A stretch of 64,000 nt of DNA from Larix kaempferi (lineage: Eukaryota > Streptophyta > Pinopsida > Pinales > Pinaceae), in contig BSBM01000179.1 in the NCBI GenBank assembly GCA_027924585.1, positions 12,624,501 through 12,688,500 of the forward strand, read 5' to 3'. The notes beneath the pieces are model-generated. The model had not been told where the DNA came from. It made no database searches and was given only the letters and a program-made list of their open reading frames with translations. Within the stretch, counting starts at the first letter, position 1, and each line of letters opens with the position of its first letter. The position numbers and the translations under genes are program-made. This document shows, one piece after another, positions 46,576-57,530 of the stretch.

Positions 46576-46949
46576 TGTTAGGAACCTATGTCAACCCTTC
46601 TCTTTACTATGTTAGTATATTGTTGTTGGACGCATATGCTTTGTAAGTCGTCCCGTAGTATTTGTTGATCCGTAGTTTATATTAGCCCATAGTATTGGAC
46701 ACATATGCTTTGTAAGTCGTCTCGTAGTATTATATGTCCCATGGTTTTGACTCATAGTATTGGGCATAGACTTAGTATATAAGTGTGTGTTGAGGTCATT
46801 GAAGGCACCGTAAAGTTAATTGTATTGAGCTTTCTCAAAGGAGGTTGCCCCCTTGAAGTGGCCTGTGATCAATATAAAAGTGATTCTGAGTTTTGTCATT
46901 TTTGCTATTTTGCATATTCTTATTAATTAATTGTTGCAGGTACATCACA
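46576..46949 (+). repeat. 5' LTR of the Gypsy derivative (about 374 bp)
   Basis: TGTTAGGAACC to ATCACA, two bases before the primer site. It contains a 34-bp direct repeat (46629-46662 and 46697-46730, CATATGCTTTGTAAGTCGTC core) and a probable TATA box AGTATATAAG near 46,774. Confidence 0.8.
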
Positions 46950-46951
46950 TC

Positions 46952-46963
46952 TGGTATCAGAGC
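46952..46963 (+). promoter_or_regulatory. Primer binding site (initiator tRNA-Met)
   Basis: TGGTATCAGAGC, two bases after the 5' LTR, fixing plus-strand orientation. Confidence 0.92.
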
Positions 46964-47494
46964 ACTTTCTTGGGCTTGTTGGGTGGAATTTCTGCCAAAA
47001 TTTTTTTTTTGCATCTGTTGCAGCTTCGGATTTGGGAATAATCCTTATGTGCTTAACTATGGGAAGTACTTGGGCATAAGCCCTAAAACTCATTGTGAGG
47101 AGTACCACAGGAACCCCAAAGTAGCTGGCCCATCGAGAGGACCTACCAGCGAAAAGGGAAACGACCCCTACCTGATTGACTAGTTCCCACCCGTGAGGTA
47201 AACCAAGAGTTGTGGTTTGTGGCAAAGCGGTTGTTAGTTTTACCTGAGCCATGGAGTGAGGGGTACTACCCCAATACGCAAGTCGTCAGACAACATTGGT
47301 GGCCGAGTGAAACACCTGAACTGTTAGGAAGCCGTACATACCTGGGGTCCATATCTATTTTCAGTTGAACTATTGCCGATCACTTCCACTCTAGATCCAG
47401 CCGTTTCAGATCTATTCTGAAAGTCGTTCCAGATCCAATCGCCATTTCAGATCCAGCCATTTTCGATCTCTTCTGCGTCATTGTAGATCCATCT

Positions 47495-47548
47495 GTTGCA
47501 GATCCCTTCTGCGTCGCTGTTGCGGATCCCTTCCGCGTCGCTGTTGCT
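47495..47548 (+). repeat. 24-bp tandem repeat in the Gypsy leader
   Basis: Units starting GTTGC(A/G)GATCCCTT at 47495 and 47519 and a partial one at 47543. Looser AGATCC-containing relatives extend left to about 47,390. Untranslated leader. Confidence 0.7.
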
Positions 47549-48043
47549 GATTCATTTCTGAAAGATAAAAATAAAAATAAAATAAAATAAAAAAGTATAA
47601 AATTCAGTTTTTTCTCCATATCTCCCTTGTTTTCACTCTGTTTCCCTTGAAATTTTGGGGGAACCCCTTGTCATCCCATTCTGCATCTTTCATTCCTGAG
47701 GACCCTCTCCCCAATTCCCCTTCCCAAAGCCTGAAATCCCACATTTGTCTATTTTTAGGGTTTGCCATAACTTTCTCAGATTTCACCCAATCACCTTCAA
47801 ATTTTACCACAGAGTTCCTTTCTGAATTCTATTTCTTTGTCCCTCTCTGCCAAATTTTCTCATACTATCACCCTGCTTCTGAAATCCCCCTTTTTGTCTT
47901 CTTGTCCTTTCGACGGTGTCCAAAATCTAGTCAAACCCCAATTACCCATCCGATTGTTTCCCCAATCCAAATTTCCCTTTACTAAATCAGCTTCTGTTTG
48001 TGTTTTTCTACCCATTCCACCCCCCCAAAAAAAAAACCTGGTT

Positions 48044-50713
48044 ATGGTTGTCACCCGTGCAGGAGCACACACCATGGAGGAAGCACTTGCAGCCATCCAA
48101 ACCAAACTCCAAGATCTGGATGAAAAATTTCTCAGCCTCCATCTTCAGCATTTAGCCATGAACAATACCAGACAACCAGAATCTTTTGCAGCCACCGGGT
48201 TCTCTTCTTCCAGCAATTTTTGTGGGTCGAAGCTTGATTTTCCTCGCTTCAATGGTACTGATTCGACTAGATGGATATATCGAGCAGAACAATATTTCAG
48301 TCTGCATAATACTTCTGATGCCCAGAAAGTTCCACTTGCATCCTTTCATTTGGAACAGGAAGCCCTTCAATGGTACCATTGGTACATCAAAGCTCATCCC
48401 GAGCCAAACTGGACAGATTTTTGCCAACTCATTTTGCCACGATTTGGTCCTAGTGCTTTTGATGATTTCACAGGAGCACTCACTAAACTTCACCAAACTA
48501 GCACATTGAGAGAGTATCAGACAGAATTTGAGAAATTGGCCAATCACACAGAAGGATTGTCTGATGAATTCTACAGGAATTGTTTTATCAGTGGTCTCAA
48601 GGATGAAATCCGCTCAGAGGTCAAAATGTTTTGTCCCAACACAATGATGGAAGTCCTAGGGTTGGCTAAGCTGGCCGAGGACAAGATCGCAACTCAACAA
48701 CGCTCCAAACCCACCTTTGTTCCCTTCAGAAATATGGGTTCCCAACGACCTCCCATCACGCCTGCTCCTCAACCAACTCCTATCAAGCATTTGTATGAAA
48801 TAGAAATGCAGGCACGCCGAGAAAAAGGGCTTTGCTATAATTGTGATGAGAAATTCACTCGGGGACATAGATGTGTTCAACAAAAGCTGTATCTCTTGGA
48901 TGTGGATTCTCCGCCTGCCTTAGAACTTGGTGAAGAAGCTATAGATACAGTAGATGATCAGGTCGACATTCAACACCTGCCTGTTGACACCCCATCTCAG
49001 GACGACCCACCCGAGATCTCTCTCCATGCTGTAACCGGCATCACCACCCCACAAACAATGCGGGTCAGGGGATACTTCAAGAAGATCCCTCTTACCATCC
49101 TCATTGATTCTGGTAGCACTCATAACTTCATTGACCCTCGGATTGCCAAACTGGCTGATTGTTTTGTCCATCCTTTCTCCAACTTTGAAGTCATGGTTGC
49201 CAATGGGGGCACCTTACCTTGCAAGGGGAAGTGTCACAATGTGTGTATCTCTATGGAAGATTATAACCTACGCTCTGACATGTTTTCCTTGTCCTTAGGC
49301 GGCTATGATGTGATTTTGGGCGTTCAATGGTTACGCACACTTGGCCCCATCTTATGGGATTTTGCTGAACTTTGGATGCAGTTTAAAGTCAATGGGGCAC
49401 AACACAAATTTATGGGCTTACAACCAGGGTCTCTCTGCATCATCAATTCACATCGCCTGGAAAAAATCCTTAAGAAGAATTCACATGGTGTCATCGCTCA
49501 GCTCAATTCCATTCAGATGCACCCATCAACAATCTCCACTACTTCCTTGGATAGATATGCAGGTATATTTGCTGAACCAATGCGCTTGCTGCCTTCAAGA
49601 GACCTTTCCAGTAAGAATTTAGCCACATCTACTTCTCAGCAGGAAGTGATGGCTATTTTGCATGCAGTACAGAAGTGGCAGCCATACCTATTAGGGAATT
49701 ATTTCTGCATCAAGACTGATCTCCAGAGTCTGGAAAATTTTCTGGAACAATGGGTCTCCTCCCCAACACACCTGAAATGGGTTATCCAACTCATGGGTTA
49801 TCCCTATGTGATCAATTACAAGAAGGGTACGGACAATATGGTGGAAGATGCTCCTTCTCGCACAATTGATGACCCAATTTCTCTTACAGCGCTTTCTCTG
49901 CTTGTTCCAAATTGGTTGCAATATGTTCAACAGGGTTATCTCTTCTATGAACTCCATGCTTCTTCATCAACAGGGCACTCTAGGTTCTGCAAAATGTATG
50001 ACCGGGAACAATGTAACTTCTTTTGGCAAAGACTAAAAATGACAATTCAACAGATGGTGGCTGACGATGATACTTTCCAAGTCAACAAGGGTGAAACGAC
50101 ACTCCTTTTGGGATTGCTCAAACACTTTCCCATCCCTACACAGCTTTGGCCAACTATTTCTATGGATTTCCTTGCAGCGCTCTGGTGGTACAATACCACA
50201 TCTCAAAGGACACCATATGAAGCAATCTATGGAAAAACACCGCTAATTCTTCTTCCATACACCCTTAGCAGCTCCCCAGTTCAGGAAATTGACTCGGTTC
50301 TTCGAAACCGCGATCAGATTCTTCTCATTCTGCAGGACAATCTTCACATGGCTAGAATTCACCTGAAACAACAAGCCGATCAGCACCATTCTGAGCACAT
50401 TTTCCACGTAGCTGACAGGGTTCTTCTTCATCTACAACCTTCCAAGCAATCCTCCTTGACACTCCAAAGGCGTCAATGGCCCGAAATGCAACCCGAGGAT
50501 GCTACCGGGGAACCACTCCTTCAGATTTTGCAGCAATTTCTCCAACCAAAGCTTGAGGACAAAGCTTTTTCTAAGGGAGAGGGGATGTTAGGAACCTATG
50601 TCAACCCTTCTCTTTACTATGTTAGTATATTGTTGTTGGATGCATACCAAATTATGCAAACCATTACACCAAAACCCCGAGGTGTTAGTGAAGGCCACCC
50701 ACTAGGATCTTAA
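48044..50713 (+). CDS. Gag-protease polyprotein with RT and integrase core deleted, open frame (889 aa)
   Basis: ATG at 48044 (MVVTRAGAHTMEEAL) is preferred over 47837 because the added 69 residues are leader-like. Gag: FPRFNGTDSTRWIYRAEQYF, then F.LPRFGPSAFDDFTGALTKL. Knuckle CYNCDEKFTRGHRC (about 48,833). Aspartic protease LIDSGSTHNFI (about 49,100) and GYDVILGVQWL. After FAEPMRLLPSR (about 49,595) the frame jumps straight to the second half of RNase H (QQEVMAIL, IKTDLQSLENF), so the whole RT is gone. In integrase it jumps from SMDFL to WWYNTT (about 50,178), removing the DDE core; the zinc Cys pair is also altered. A full-length relative would be about 1500 residues. The frame runs through the PPT and stops inside the 3' LTR. 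Confidence 0.82.
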   Translation: MVVTRAGAHTMEEALAAIQTKLQDLDEKFLSLHLQHLAMNNTRQPESFAATGFSSSSNFCGSKLDFPRFNGTDSTRWIYRAEQYFSLHNTSDAQKVPLASFHLEQEALQWYHWYIKAHPEPNWTDFCQLILPRFGPSAFDDFTGALTKLHQTSTLREYQTEFEKLANHTEGLSDEFYRNCFISGLKDEIRSEVKMFCPNTMMEVLGLAKLAEDKIATQQRSKPTFVPFRNMGSQRPPITPAPQPTPIKHLYEIEMQARREKGLCYNCDEKFTRGHRCVQQKLYLLDVDSPPALELGEEAIDTVDDQVDIQHLPVDTPSQDDPPEISLHAVTGITTPQTMRVRGYFKKIPLTILIDSGSTHNFIDPRIAKLADCFVHPFSNFEVMVANGGTLPCKGKCHNVCISMEDYNLRSDMFSLSLGGYDVILGVQWLRTLGPILWDFAELWMQFKVNGAQHKFMGLQPGSLCIINSHRLEKILKKNSHGVIAQLNSIQMHPSTISTTSLDRYAGIFAEPMRLLPSRDLSSKNLATSTSQQEVMAILHAVQKWQPYLLGNYFCIKTDLQSLENFLEQWVSSPTHLKWVIQLMGYPYVINYKKGTDNMVEDAPSRTIDDPISLTALSLLVPNWLQYVQQGYLFYELHASSSTGHSRFCKMYDREQCNFFWQRLKMTIQQMVADDDTFQVNKGETTLLLGLLKHFPIPTQLWPTISMDFLAALWWYNTTSQRTPYEAIYGKTPLILLPYTLSSSPVQEIDSVLRNRDQILLILQDNLHMARIHLKQQADQHHSEHIFHVADRVLLHLQPSKQSSLTLQRRQWPEMQPEDATGEPLLQILQQFLQPKLEDKAFSKGEGMLGTYVNPSLYYVSILLLDAYQIMQTITPKPRGVSEGHPLGS
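50573..50585 (+). promoter_or_regulatory. Polypurine tract of the Gypsy derivative
   Basis: AAGGGAGAGGGGA directly before the 3' LTR start TGTTAGG; it lies within the open frame. Confidence 0.85.
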
Positions 50714-50715
50714 CA
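50586..50715 (+). repeat. Short, asymmetric 3' LTR of the Gypsy derivative (130 bp)
   Basis: The first roughly 60 bases repeat the 5' LTR start with one change. From about 50,648 the sequence (CCAAATTATGCAAACC onward) has no counterpart in the 5' LTR. It still ends in a CA (CTTAACA) and is followed by the exact TSD. See findings. Confidence 0.75.
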
Positions 50716-53650
50716 GCTTCCTTCAGGAAAAACATTAATTCTATATGGGATATTCAAGATTCGAATGGTAATTATAATAGCTGTGCTTAAGAGGAATTGG
50801 AAAGGGCTACTAAAGAACACTTCTCTAGACATTTTTCTTATCCAGATTCTAACAGAATTGATGATCAATTAAAAGTTATACAATTTTTTCCTTCTTTCTT
50901 GTCTTTTGAGGAAGGAATGGATATTGGGAGACCGGTCTCTCTAGATGAAACTAAATAGGTCATCAAGTTATTTGCGAAGGATAAGATTCTAGGACCAAAC
51001 GGGTGGAATTGTTGAACTTTTCCTGGTTTTTTTGATATTGTGGAAGAAGATCTGCTGCAAATGGTTGAATTTTCTAGACTAGAAGGACTGGTATCTGGAG
51101 GTCTAAACTCTACATTCTTGGTCCTCATACCAAAGTGTAGCAATCATGTTTCCTTCAATGACTTTAGGTCAATTACTTTATGCAATTTAGCCTATAATAT
51201 TATTTCAAAAATAATTGCCAACAAAATAAAGCCAAAAATTGCAGAGTTAAGGTCTCAAGAACAGTTTGGTTTACTAGCTAATAGAAAAATTATGGATGCT
51301 ATAGGAGTCTCTCAGGAGTGTCTTCACTCTATAAAATCTAAGAAGATGAGTGCTATGATTCTCAAAATGGACTTGGTTAAATCTCATGATCAATTTAATT
51401 GGGTCTTTCTGAGACTCATGCTTCTGCAAATTGGTCTCCCACTTCAAGTCACAAACTAGATTATGGCATGCGTGATGTCCACACAATTTGTAGTTTTAAT
51501 CATTGGAGACCCCTCCTCCTTTTTTCGAAGTTCAAGAGGATTGAGATAGGGCTTCCCTTTGTCCCCTATTCTCTTTCTTCTGGTTATTGAGGGATTGAGC
51601 ATAATGATATGTGCTGCGAGAAGTGAAGGTAAATTGAAAGGTATTAAGATTTCTCCCTCAGTCTTTATCACACATTTACTTTTTGTGGATGATGTGGTTC
51701 TTTTTTCTAAGGGAAGTGCAGAGGAATGGGGTCATTTTGCAGATATTATAAAGTTATTTTTCTCTACCAATAGTATGGAAGTGAGTTTAAATAATTCAGC
51801 TTTCTTGTGTCATAATGTTGAAGATTCGGTGTCAGACCAAATCTCCATTATTCTGCCATATAAGATCTCAAATCTTGAAGAAGGATTTAAATATCTTGGA
51901 TATTTTATCAAGCCAAATTGTTATGGTATTAATGACTGGATTTGGATGGCAAGGAAATATGAATATAAAATCTTTTTATGGTGTTTCAAGTTTTAGTTGG
52001 TTTGCTAGTATATTGGTTTTCGATGGCTCAAATTCATCAGCCTATTTTGAAGATGATAAGATCCTTGATGTTTAGATTCTTATGGTCTAGAAATTCTGTT
52101 GGAGCCAGGATTCATCTTGTTAATTGGGAATGTATCTCTTTTCGCAAGAATATGGGAGGATGGAATATCACAAATATTTTTTGGTTCATTACAACTCTTA
52201 GTATGAAAAACATGTGGCATGGTATCTTTGGTACTGGGATTTGGTCAGAATCTTGCACAGTAAATACATTAAGGTGGATATTTTGAGCTGGATCAGATTT
52301 CCAAATAAAAATTCCAGAAACCCTTCTTCTTTCTAGCGTGGTTTCCTGAAATCTTACCCTTGGATCAATATACATTTAGCTTGGAAGGTAGGCAATGGGA
52401 GGAATACTCTAGTTGGGATTGATCCCTTTATTGGAAATGAATCTGAGAATATTTTGTCTCCTCTCATTAGAGAACATCTGGCAGAGTTTGGGTTTAATAC
52501 TTTAGCACATATCAAAAGGCCATGTTGGTACCAAAATTGAAACTCATATTGGTTGAATGCTCATGATCTTGGTCTAGGCCATGTTTGGGTTGAAGAGTGG
52601 AATCATTATATTCATAAATTTAATTTTGCAGGTATTAGACTTACTTCTGAGGAAGATAAGTTGGTATGGAGCAATAATACAAAATATGGTCAAATCTCTG
52701 TTAAGTCAACATACTCCACTATTATCAATTTTCATTATTCTGGAGTATCTAAATGATGGCATTCGAGGTTGTGGAAATGGAAGATGCCTCTGAAAATTAA
52801 TTGTTTCATCTGGATGGTTCTCGAAGAGTGTATTTTGACTTGGAATAATCTTATGCGTAGGGGAAGAATCGGTCTGAATATTTGTTTATTATGTAAACAA
52901 GATGGAGAATCTATTAACCACTTGTTTTTTTATTGTCGATTCACCATAAAATTTTGGTCTCAGGTATGCTTTACTTTGAAGATTTATGATGACTCGGGTG
53001 TGGGGAGTTTAGATTCCTCTTTTATTCAGTGGGTTCATTATCATTGTAGGTTTAAGACGTTGCCTGCCTTCATTTCCTGGGAGATATGGTGGGTCAGAAA
53101 TGAATCTATATTTAAGCATATCACTTTGTGCACTTATGTGGCTATGAACAGATCCTTAAATATGTTTAAGTTGTATAATTCTAAGCAACAGATCAAGAAA
53201 ATTCCAAGGATTAATATGGTAATCCCTTCCTCAAATAGGACCACAGGTTTTTTTAATGGGGCAACAATTGATGGAAAATGTGGAGCTGGTTTTTACTTGA
53301 TCATTAATAAGGAGACTTTGTTTACAATGAAAATGTTTTGTGGATCTGGTACCAATACAAAAGTGGAACTACTAGCGCCATGGTGCTTAGTCAAGGTTGC
53401 TAGCACTTTTGGTATTGATACTATAAGTGTATTTGGAGATTCGCGGGTGGTTGTCCAGTGGGAAAAAAAGCTATTCAGACTAAATGCACTTCAATTACTT
53501 CATTGGTGTCATAGGATTGACATTCTTATGAATTCCTTCCATGATTGGTCAATTGATCAAATTTATAGGGATTTAAATGCAGTTGTTGATGGTCTTTCTA
53601 AAGAGGCATTAGATGGCGAGGAAGGTTGGCTCTTTTGGGAAGAATGGTAA
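50716..53650 (+). pseudogene. LINE-1 ORF2, RT, zf-RVT and RNase H
   Basis: RT motifs in order: FRKNINSIWDIQDSNG (50,725), STFLVLIPK, ITLCNLAYNIISKIIANKI, EQFGLLANRKIMDAIGV, KMDLVKSHDQF, PLSPILFLLVIEGL (51,559), and the catalytic FVDD at about 51,685. The zf-RVT-like region is at 52,770-52,970 (CLLCKQDGESINHLFFYC). RNase H runs 53,240-53,640: FFNGA, where the first catalytic Asp is Asn, then KVELLA, VFGDSRVV and AVVDGLSKEAL. About ten stops and several frameshifts; the final open piece is 52769-53650. The 3' UTR runs to 53968. Confidence 0.88.
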
Positions 53651-53979
53651 GAGGATTCGAAGATTGATTATGGGTCTTTGTATTTGATTGCAGACTAGTT
53701 CTGTATCTCCTGAAGTTTCCTTGCTATGTTTTTTTGTATGTTTTGGAAGTTTTAGATGGGTATGTCATTTTTTATGATGCATATCAGTTCTAGTTTTGTT
53801 CAGACTTGTTAGAAGTTTTGTTTGTAACCTTTGTGGAATGCTACAATTCATGTTTGGTTAGTGCTATTGAAGTTGTAGTTGAAGTATGAGAATGTACTTT
53901 TTGATTCTAAGTAATAACAAAAGTATGTTTTTTTCACAAAAGTATGCTTTTTTTCTTATGGAAAAAAATAACATCATAT

Positions 53980-55684
53980 TTAATATATCATTTAAATAAG
54001 TTTAATAATTAAAAATATATATTTTTATTAAAAAATTATAACTTCACATCAAGAAAAAGAATATGTATCTATTTTTTTAAACTTAATTAAAATTTTCATT
54101 TTCTTCCCATCATACATTTTTATTATATAAATGAATTAGGTCAAAGTCGTTGTTTGGTGTTCGATTGATTGCATATCACATGGTGCATGTTACTTTTGTT
54201 GACTTTACTCAACAAAATAATTTACGAATCTAAATATATGTATAGGTTTAAATAAATAAAAATTAAAACAAAATCAAAATATCTCATCTAAACATTATTA
54301 TGATGTGGAGGTAGTAAAGTTGTACGCTTTGTATTCGATATTTTGTACGATTCAAACACTAGAAAATATTCTTGTTTTATATATATATATATATTGCTAG
54401 TCCATTCAATTATTTCTCACTCATCAACCTACTTTAGAAAAAAATGGTTGCTTGTGAGTCTCCCCGTCCCCTCCTTTTCCATGGTAACATGGCTCCCGAC
54501 ATGTGCACATGATCCTACATCCAGTAGAGTTTTCATAAGCATGGACCAACATATTATATCAATAATATTTCCTTGCCTCCCTAGCTTGAAATTGGAAAGT
54601 TGTCTTGTCATGTTAAGCGATCGAAGAGACATTGAGTTACACTATGCTTGGATGATTATTAGGGTTGGCGTGTATTTTGGATTCTAAAAGAGATGATGTT
54701 TCATTTAATTTTGTTGTCCTCTCTCAAGGTTTTTGATGGTTTGATGGCACTCTAATGGGGATTAACGTGTCCTAGTAAATTATTGTGTAAGGAAAGTTTG
54801 AGTAGAGATGGAACACCTTTGGCAGCTTTTAGAGTACTAGGGCGGGTCCCTTGTGCATAACTATGCATAGAGTGCCACCCAAAAAAGGGTAGGCAAATGG
54901 TCCACCTATCTCATCAACACATATCCTTCCATGGAAATATAAATTTGGTCTCTTTCATAAGAGATGGATTCAAGCATAATATTTTAATATTTTACTATGT
55001 TCTCTAATTACTTTTCTCTAGTAGGCTTGAGAGGGTTCTATGCCAATTTTGGTTACACTCAAATGGTTGGGCTTGCAATGCCAAACAAATGCCCATTAAG
55101 GAGTAAGTCCATTGCCTTTGTATGGTGTCAACTATGTAACCCACCTTATTACAATGAAATGTTTTACATGGAGTTCCATTAAGAGCACGTTATATGTTTA
55201 CAAATGGATATGGTTGGAAGTTGATTGTGTCTTTCTAATGTGCCTATACAACACTTAACCAATTGCAAATTTGTCCATATATATATATATATATATACAT
55301 GTATTCAAGCATTGTTCTAGCAATTCACTGATTTCATCACTTTAATTTATTAGGCCACTGAGCGTATACACTCTGCTTTCTATATTCACTGGAGAAAATT
55401 AAAAAATAACAATGGCCCTTTCAATGAATAGATATATTTTATTTATGGTAAGAATTCAATTCATGCTTAGCTATCTAATTTAAATAACACAACATTTCAA
55501 TATCCATTCCATTAATTATATGAGTATTATTGCTTACTTGGAGTCATTGTTCCACAATTAATTGATCATTGTAAAATGAATACTCATTTATTATATATGG
55601 TAATCAAATACATAGTCTTGAAGCATGCCGACAATGGTTGTAGTAGAGATCCCATCAAGGGGAAACTATCAACGCACTATTTAA
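53980..55684. other. AT-rich flank, no recognised gene
   Basis: Short ORFs only. TA microsatellites lie at 54378-54395 and 55276-55297. The middle (54,690-55,200) is less AT-rich and may be low-copy DNA, but nothing in it resembles a known exon, RNA or element. Confidence 0.45.
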
Positions 55685-56219
55685 TGTTGAAGAATGTAAC
55701 TTTGGAATATATTCTTATTTGTATTATTTGTATCATTTGTATTGTACACCCTACGGGGATTATTATTGATGTAATTGATTAAAAGTCATTAAAAGAGTCA
55801 ATGTAAACCCTAACTGTTAAGTCGGCTTGGAAAGATCTAGAAACGATTATTTTATTATGAATTGGACAAGTCGACTAGTTAGGAGAGTCAAGTCGACCCT
55901 GTTTGGTAAAAAGGTCAATTCACTGATTAGTATAAATGAGGAGCTCACCCTCCTCATTTGGTCACCTCATTCACTCATTGAGTTCACATGAGTAGGAGAG
56001 ATAGAGTCATAAAGAGTAGCTGCTTTTAGAGTCTTCTTGTTTTGGGTTATTGCACAAAGAATACTATTGAACATTCTGACGAATCTATATAGAAGAATTT
56101 TGCTGGGTTTTTCTGCCTCGAGAAGGTTTTCCCAGGATAAATTATTGTGTACTATTGTCTATGTTGTGTGTGTTTATGTTTCAGTGATCCTTATTGTTAT
56201 TGCACTTAAAAATCTAACA
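55685..56219 (+). repeat. Copia B 5' LTR (535 bp)
   Basis: TGTTGAAGAATG to AAAATCTAACA, ending at the primer site. Contains the TATA box and inverted repeat at 55931-55959. Confidence 0.92.
55931..55959 (+). promoter_or_regulatory. TATA box overlapping a perfect inverted repeat in Copia B LTR
   Basis: TATAAATGAG at 55931-55940. Arms AAATGAGGAG (55934-55943) and CTCCTCATTT (55950-55959) with a 6-base loop CTCACC. The geometry equals that in Copia A LTRs with different arm sequence. The 3' LTR copy (around 61,955-61,985) has one arm mismatch. Confidence 0.7.
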
Positions 56220-56231
56220 TGGTATCAGAGC
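56220..56231 (+). promoter_or_regulatory. Copia B primer binding site (initiator tRNA-Met)
   Basis: TGGTATCAGAGC directly after the LTR end TCTAACA. Confidence 0.94.
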
Positions 56232-56682
56232 AGGCTTGAAAGAGAACATTGTGCAGCTGCTACAACTGCAGAAACTAGGGTCTCTATTTGTCGAAGAGTT
56301 CTTCAAAGATCAACTAAAAAAGAGGGTCCAAGCAACTCGCCTCACTAGGGCACATCTTTTTGTCGAAGAAAAATTTCAATATGAGAAGTTTCATTTTTGG
56401 GTCCACCACTTCAGCCCGGGAAACTAGCGCATCAAGTTTTTGGAGGATCTCTCCACAAAATCGGATAAAAAGTACCATTGCTCAGCTCGCCTTGGGGAGG
56501 TGCATCTTTTCCTCCTCTCAGATTCTCAAGATCCATAAATTGATAAATTAGGGTTTTTATGACAAACCCTAGGACCTCCTGAAGCTGAAACATAGAAATC
56601 AACTTCTGATTGGAGCATCTCATTTGGTAAGTTATACTCTCTCTATTTCCATTTGAGGTTCTCATTTATCAAGTTTATCAAG

Positions 56683-57530
56683 ATGACAAATCACACCAAT
56701 CTTGAGGATAAGCTTGAAGGGGATGAGAATTTCCGAGCATGGAAGTATAGGGTGATGCTCATCCTAGAAGACCATGAATTGGACAAGTATGTCACGGAAG
56801 GAGTTGCGGAGCCAGAGGGAGATGAGGATAAAGAGACACATAAGAAGAATTTGATCAAAACTAAGAGGATCCTAGCTGACTCCATCAGGATCACTTGATC
56901 CCACTCATCTCATATCTGAAGACTCTGAAAGAGATGTTTGATGCCCTAAAGGGACTATTTGAAGGAACCAACATCAATAGAAAGATTACCTTGAGGACTC
57001 AACTCAAGGACATGAAGATGCAAAACAATGAAAGTATCCAATCTTACTTCACAAGGGTCTCCCAAATCAGAGATCAATTGAGTGCCATTGGAGACAAGGT
57101 TGAAAATGCAGAACTAGTGATGACTACCCTAAATGGTCTTCTAATATCATGGGATTCATATATTCAAGGAATATGTTCCAGGAAGAAGCTTATCTTTTTC
57201 AGTGCACTCTTAGAATCATGCACCCAAGAAGAAGCAAGGATTGCTGCCAGAGAAGAAAAATTAGGAGATGAAGATAATCAAGCCCTGGCAGCTCATGCCA
57301 AGAGAGGCAAGAAATAAGATCATCATCACAAGAGATCACACAAGGGTAGAATACCTCCTAAAGACAATTCAAGTTTCAGATGCTACCATTGTGATGAGAT
57401 GGAACACATTGCTAGGAATTGTTCCAAGAAGAAAGGAAACAAGAAAAGACACCATGCTCATGCTGCAGAGGATGATGAACCAGCTAGGAAGAAGACAAAA
57501 GAGGATTCTTCAAGTGATGAAGAATATGTC
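56683..57530 (+). pseudogene. Copia B gag (UBN2-type), frameshifted
   Basis: ATG at 56683 (MTNHTNLEDKLEGDENFRAWKYR). A one-base loss near 56,890 shifts the frame; the protein continues from 56,895 (LIPLISYLKTLKEMFDALKG, then NRKITLRTQLKDMKM) to a stop at 57315. It then shifts again to the knuckle CYHCDEMEHIARNC (about 57,380-57,420) and an Asp/Ser-rich tail. Compared with Copia A, the gag-protease boundary has no stop codon. Confidence 0.85.

Larger units (their letters stand above)
46576..50715 (+). mobile_element. Internally deleted Ty3/Gypsy retrotransposon (4.14 kb), TSD GCTTC
   Basis: It starts TGTTAGGAACC, ends GATCTTAACA, and is flanked by GCTTC at 46571-46575 and 50716-50720. The LINE-1 frame (KYAS then FRKNINSIWDIQ) is restored across it. 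It contains a 5' LTR, tRNA-Met primer site, long leader, an open gag-protease frame with RT and integrase core deleted, a PPT, and a short 3' LTR whose right half does not match the 5' LTR. Only one base differs over the roughly 60 bases shared by the two LTRs, so the insertion may be fairly young. Confidence 0.88.
15307..53968 (+). mobile_element. LINE-1: full-length L1-type LINE (about 6.5 kb) with nested insertions
   Basis: The element is bounded by an 11-bp direct repeat TAACATCATAT at 15296-15306 and 53969-53979, directly after an A-rich 3' tail (GGAAAAAAA). Removing the 28-kb LTR element (17702-45691) and the Gypsy derivative (46576-50715) leaves about 6.5 kb in L1 order: 5' UTR, ORF1 with DUF4283-like domain and CCHC knuckle, ORF2 with endonuclease, RT, zf-RVT and RNase H, then 3' UTR. 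The open frames resume on the far sides of both insertions, which proves the nesting. It is the oldest member of the nest and carries many stops and frameshifts. Confidence 0.9.

Noticed and set aside
46952-46963. tRNA-Met gene
   Set aside because: Only the 12-base primer-complementary stretch is present, next to an LTR end; no tRNA body.
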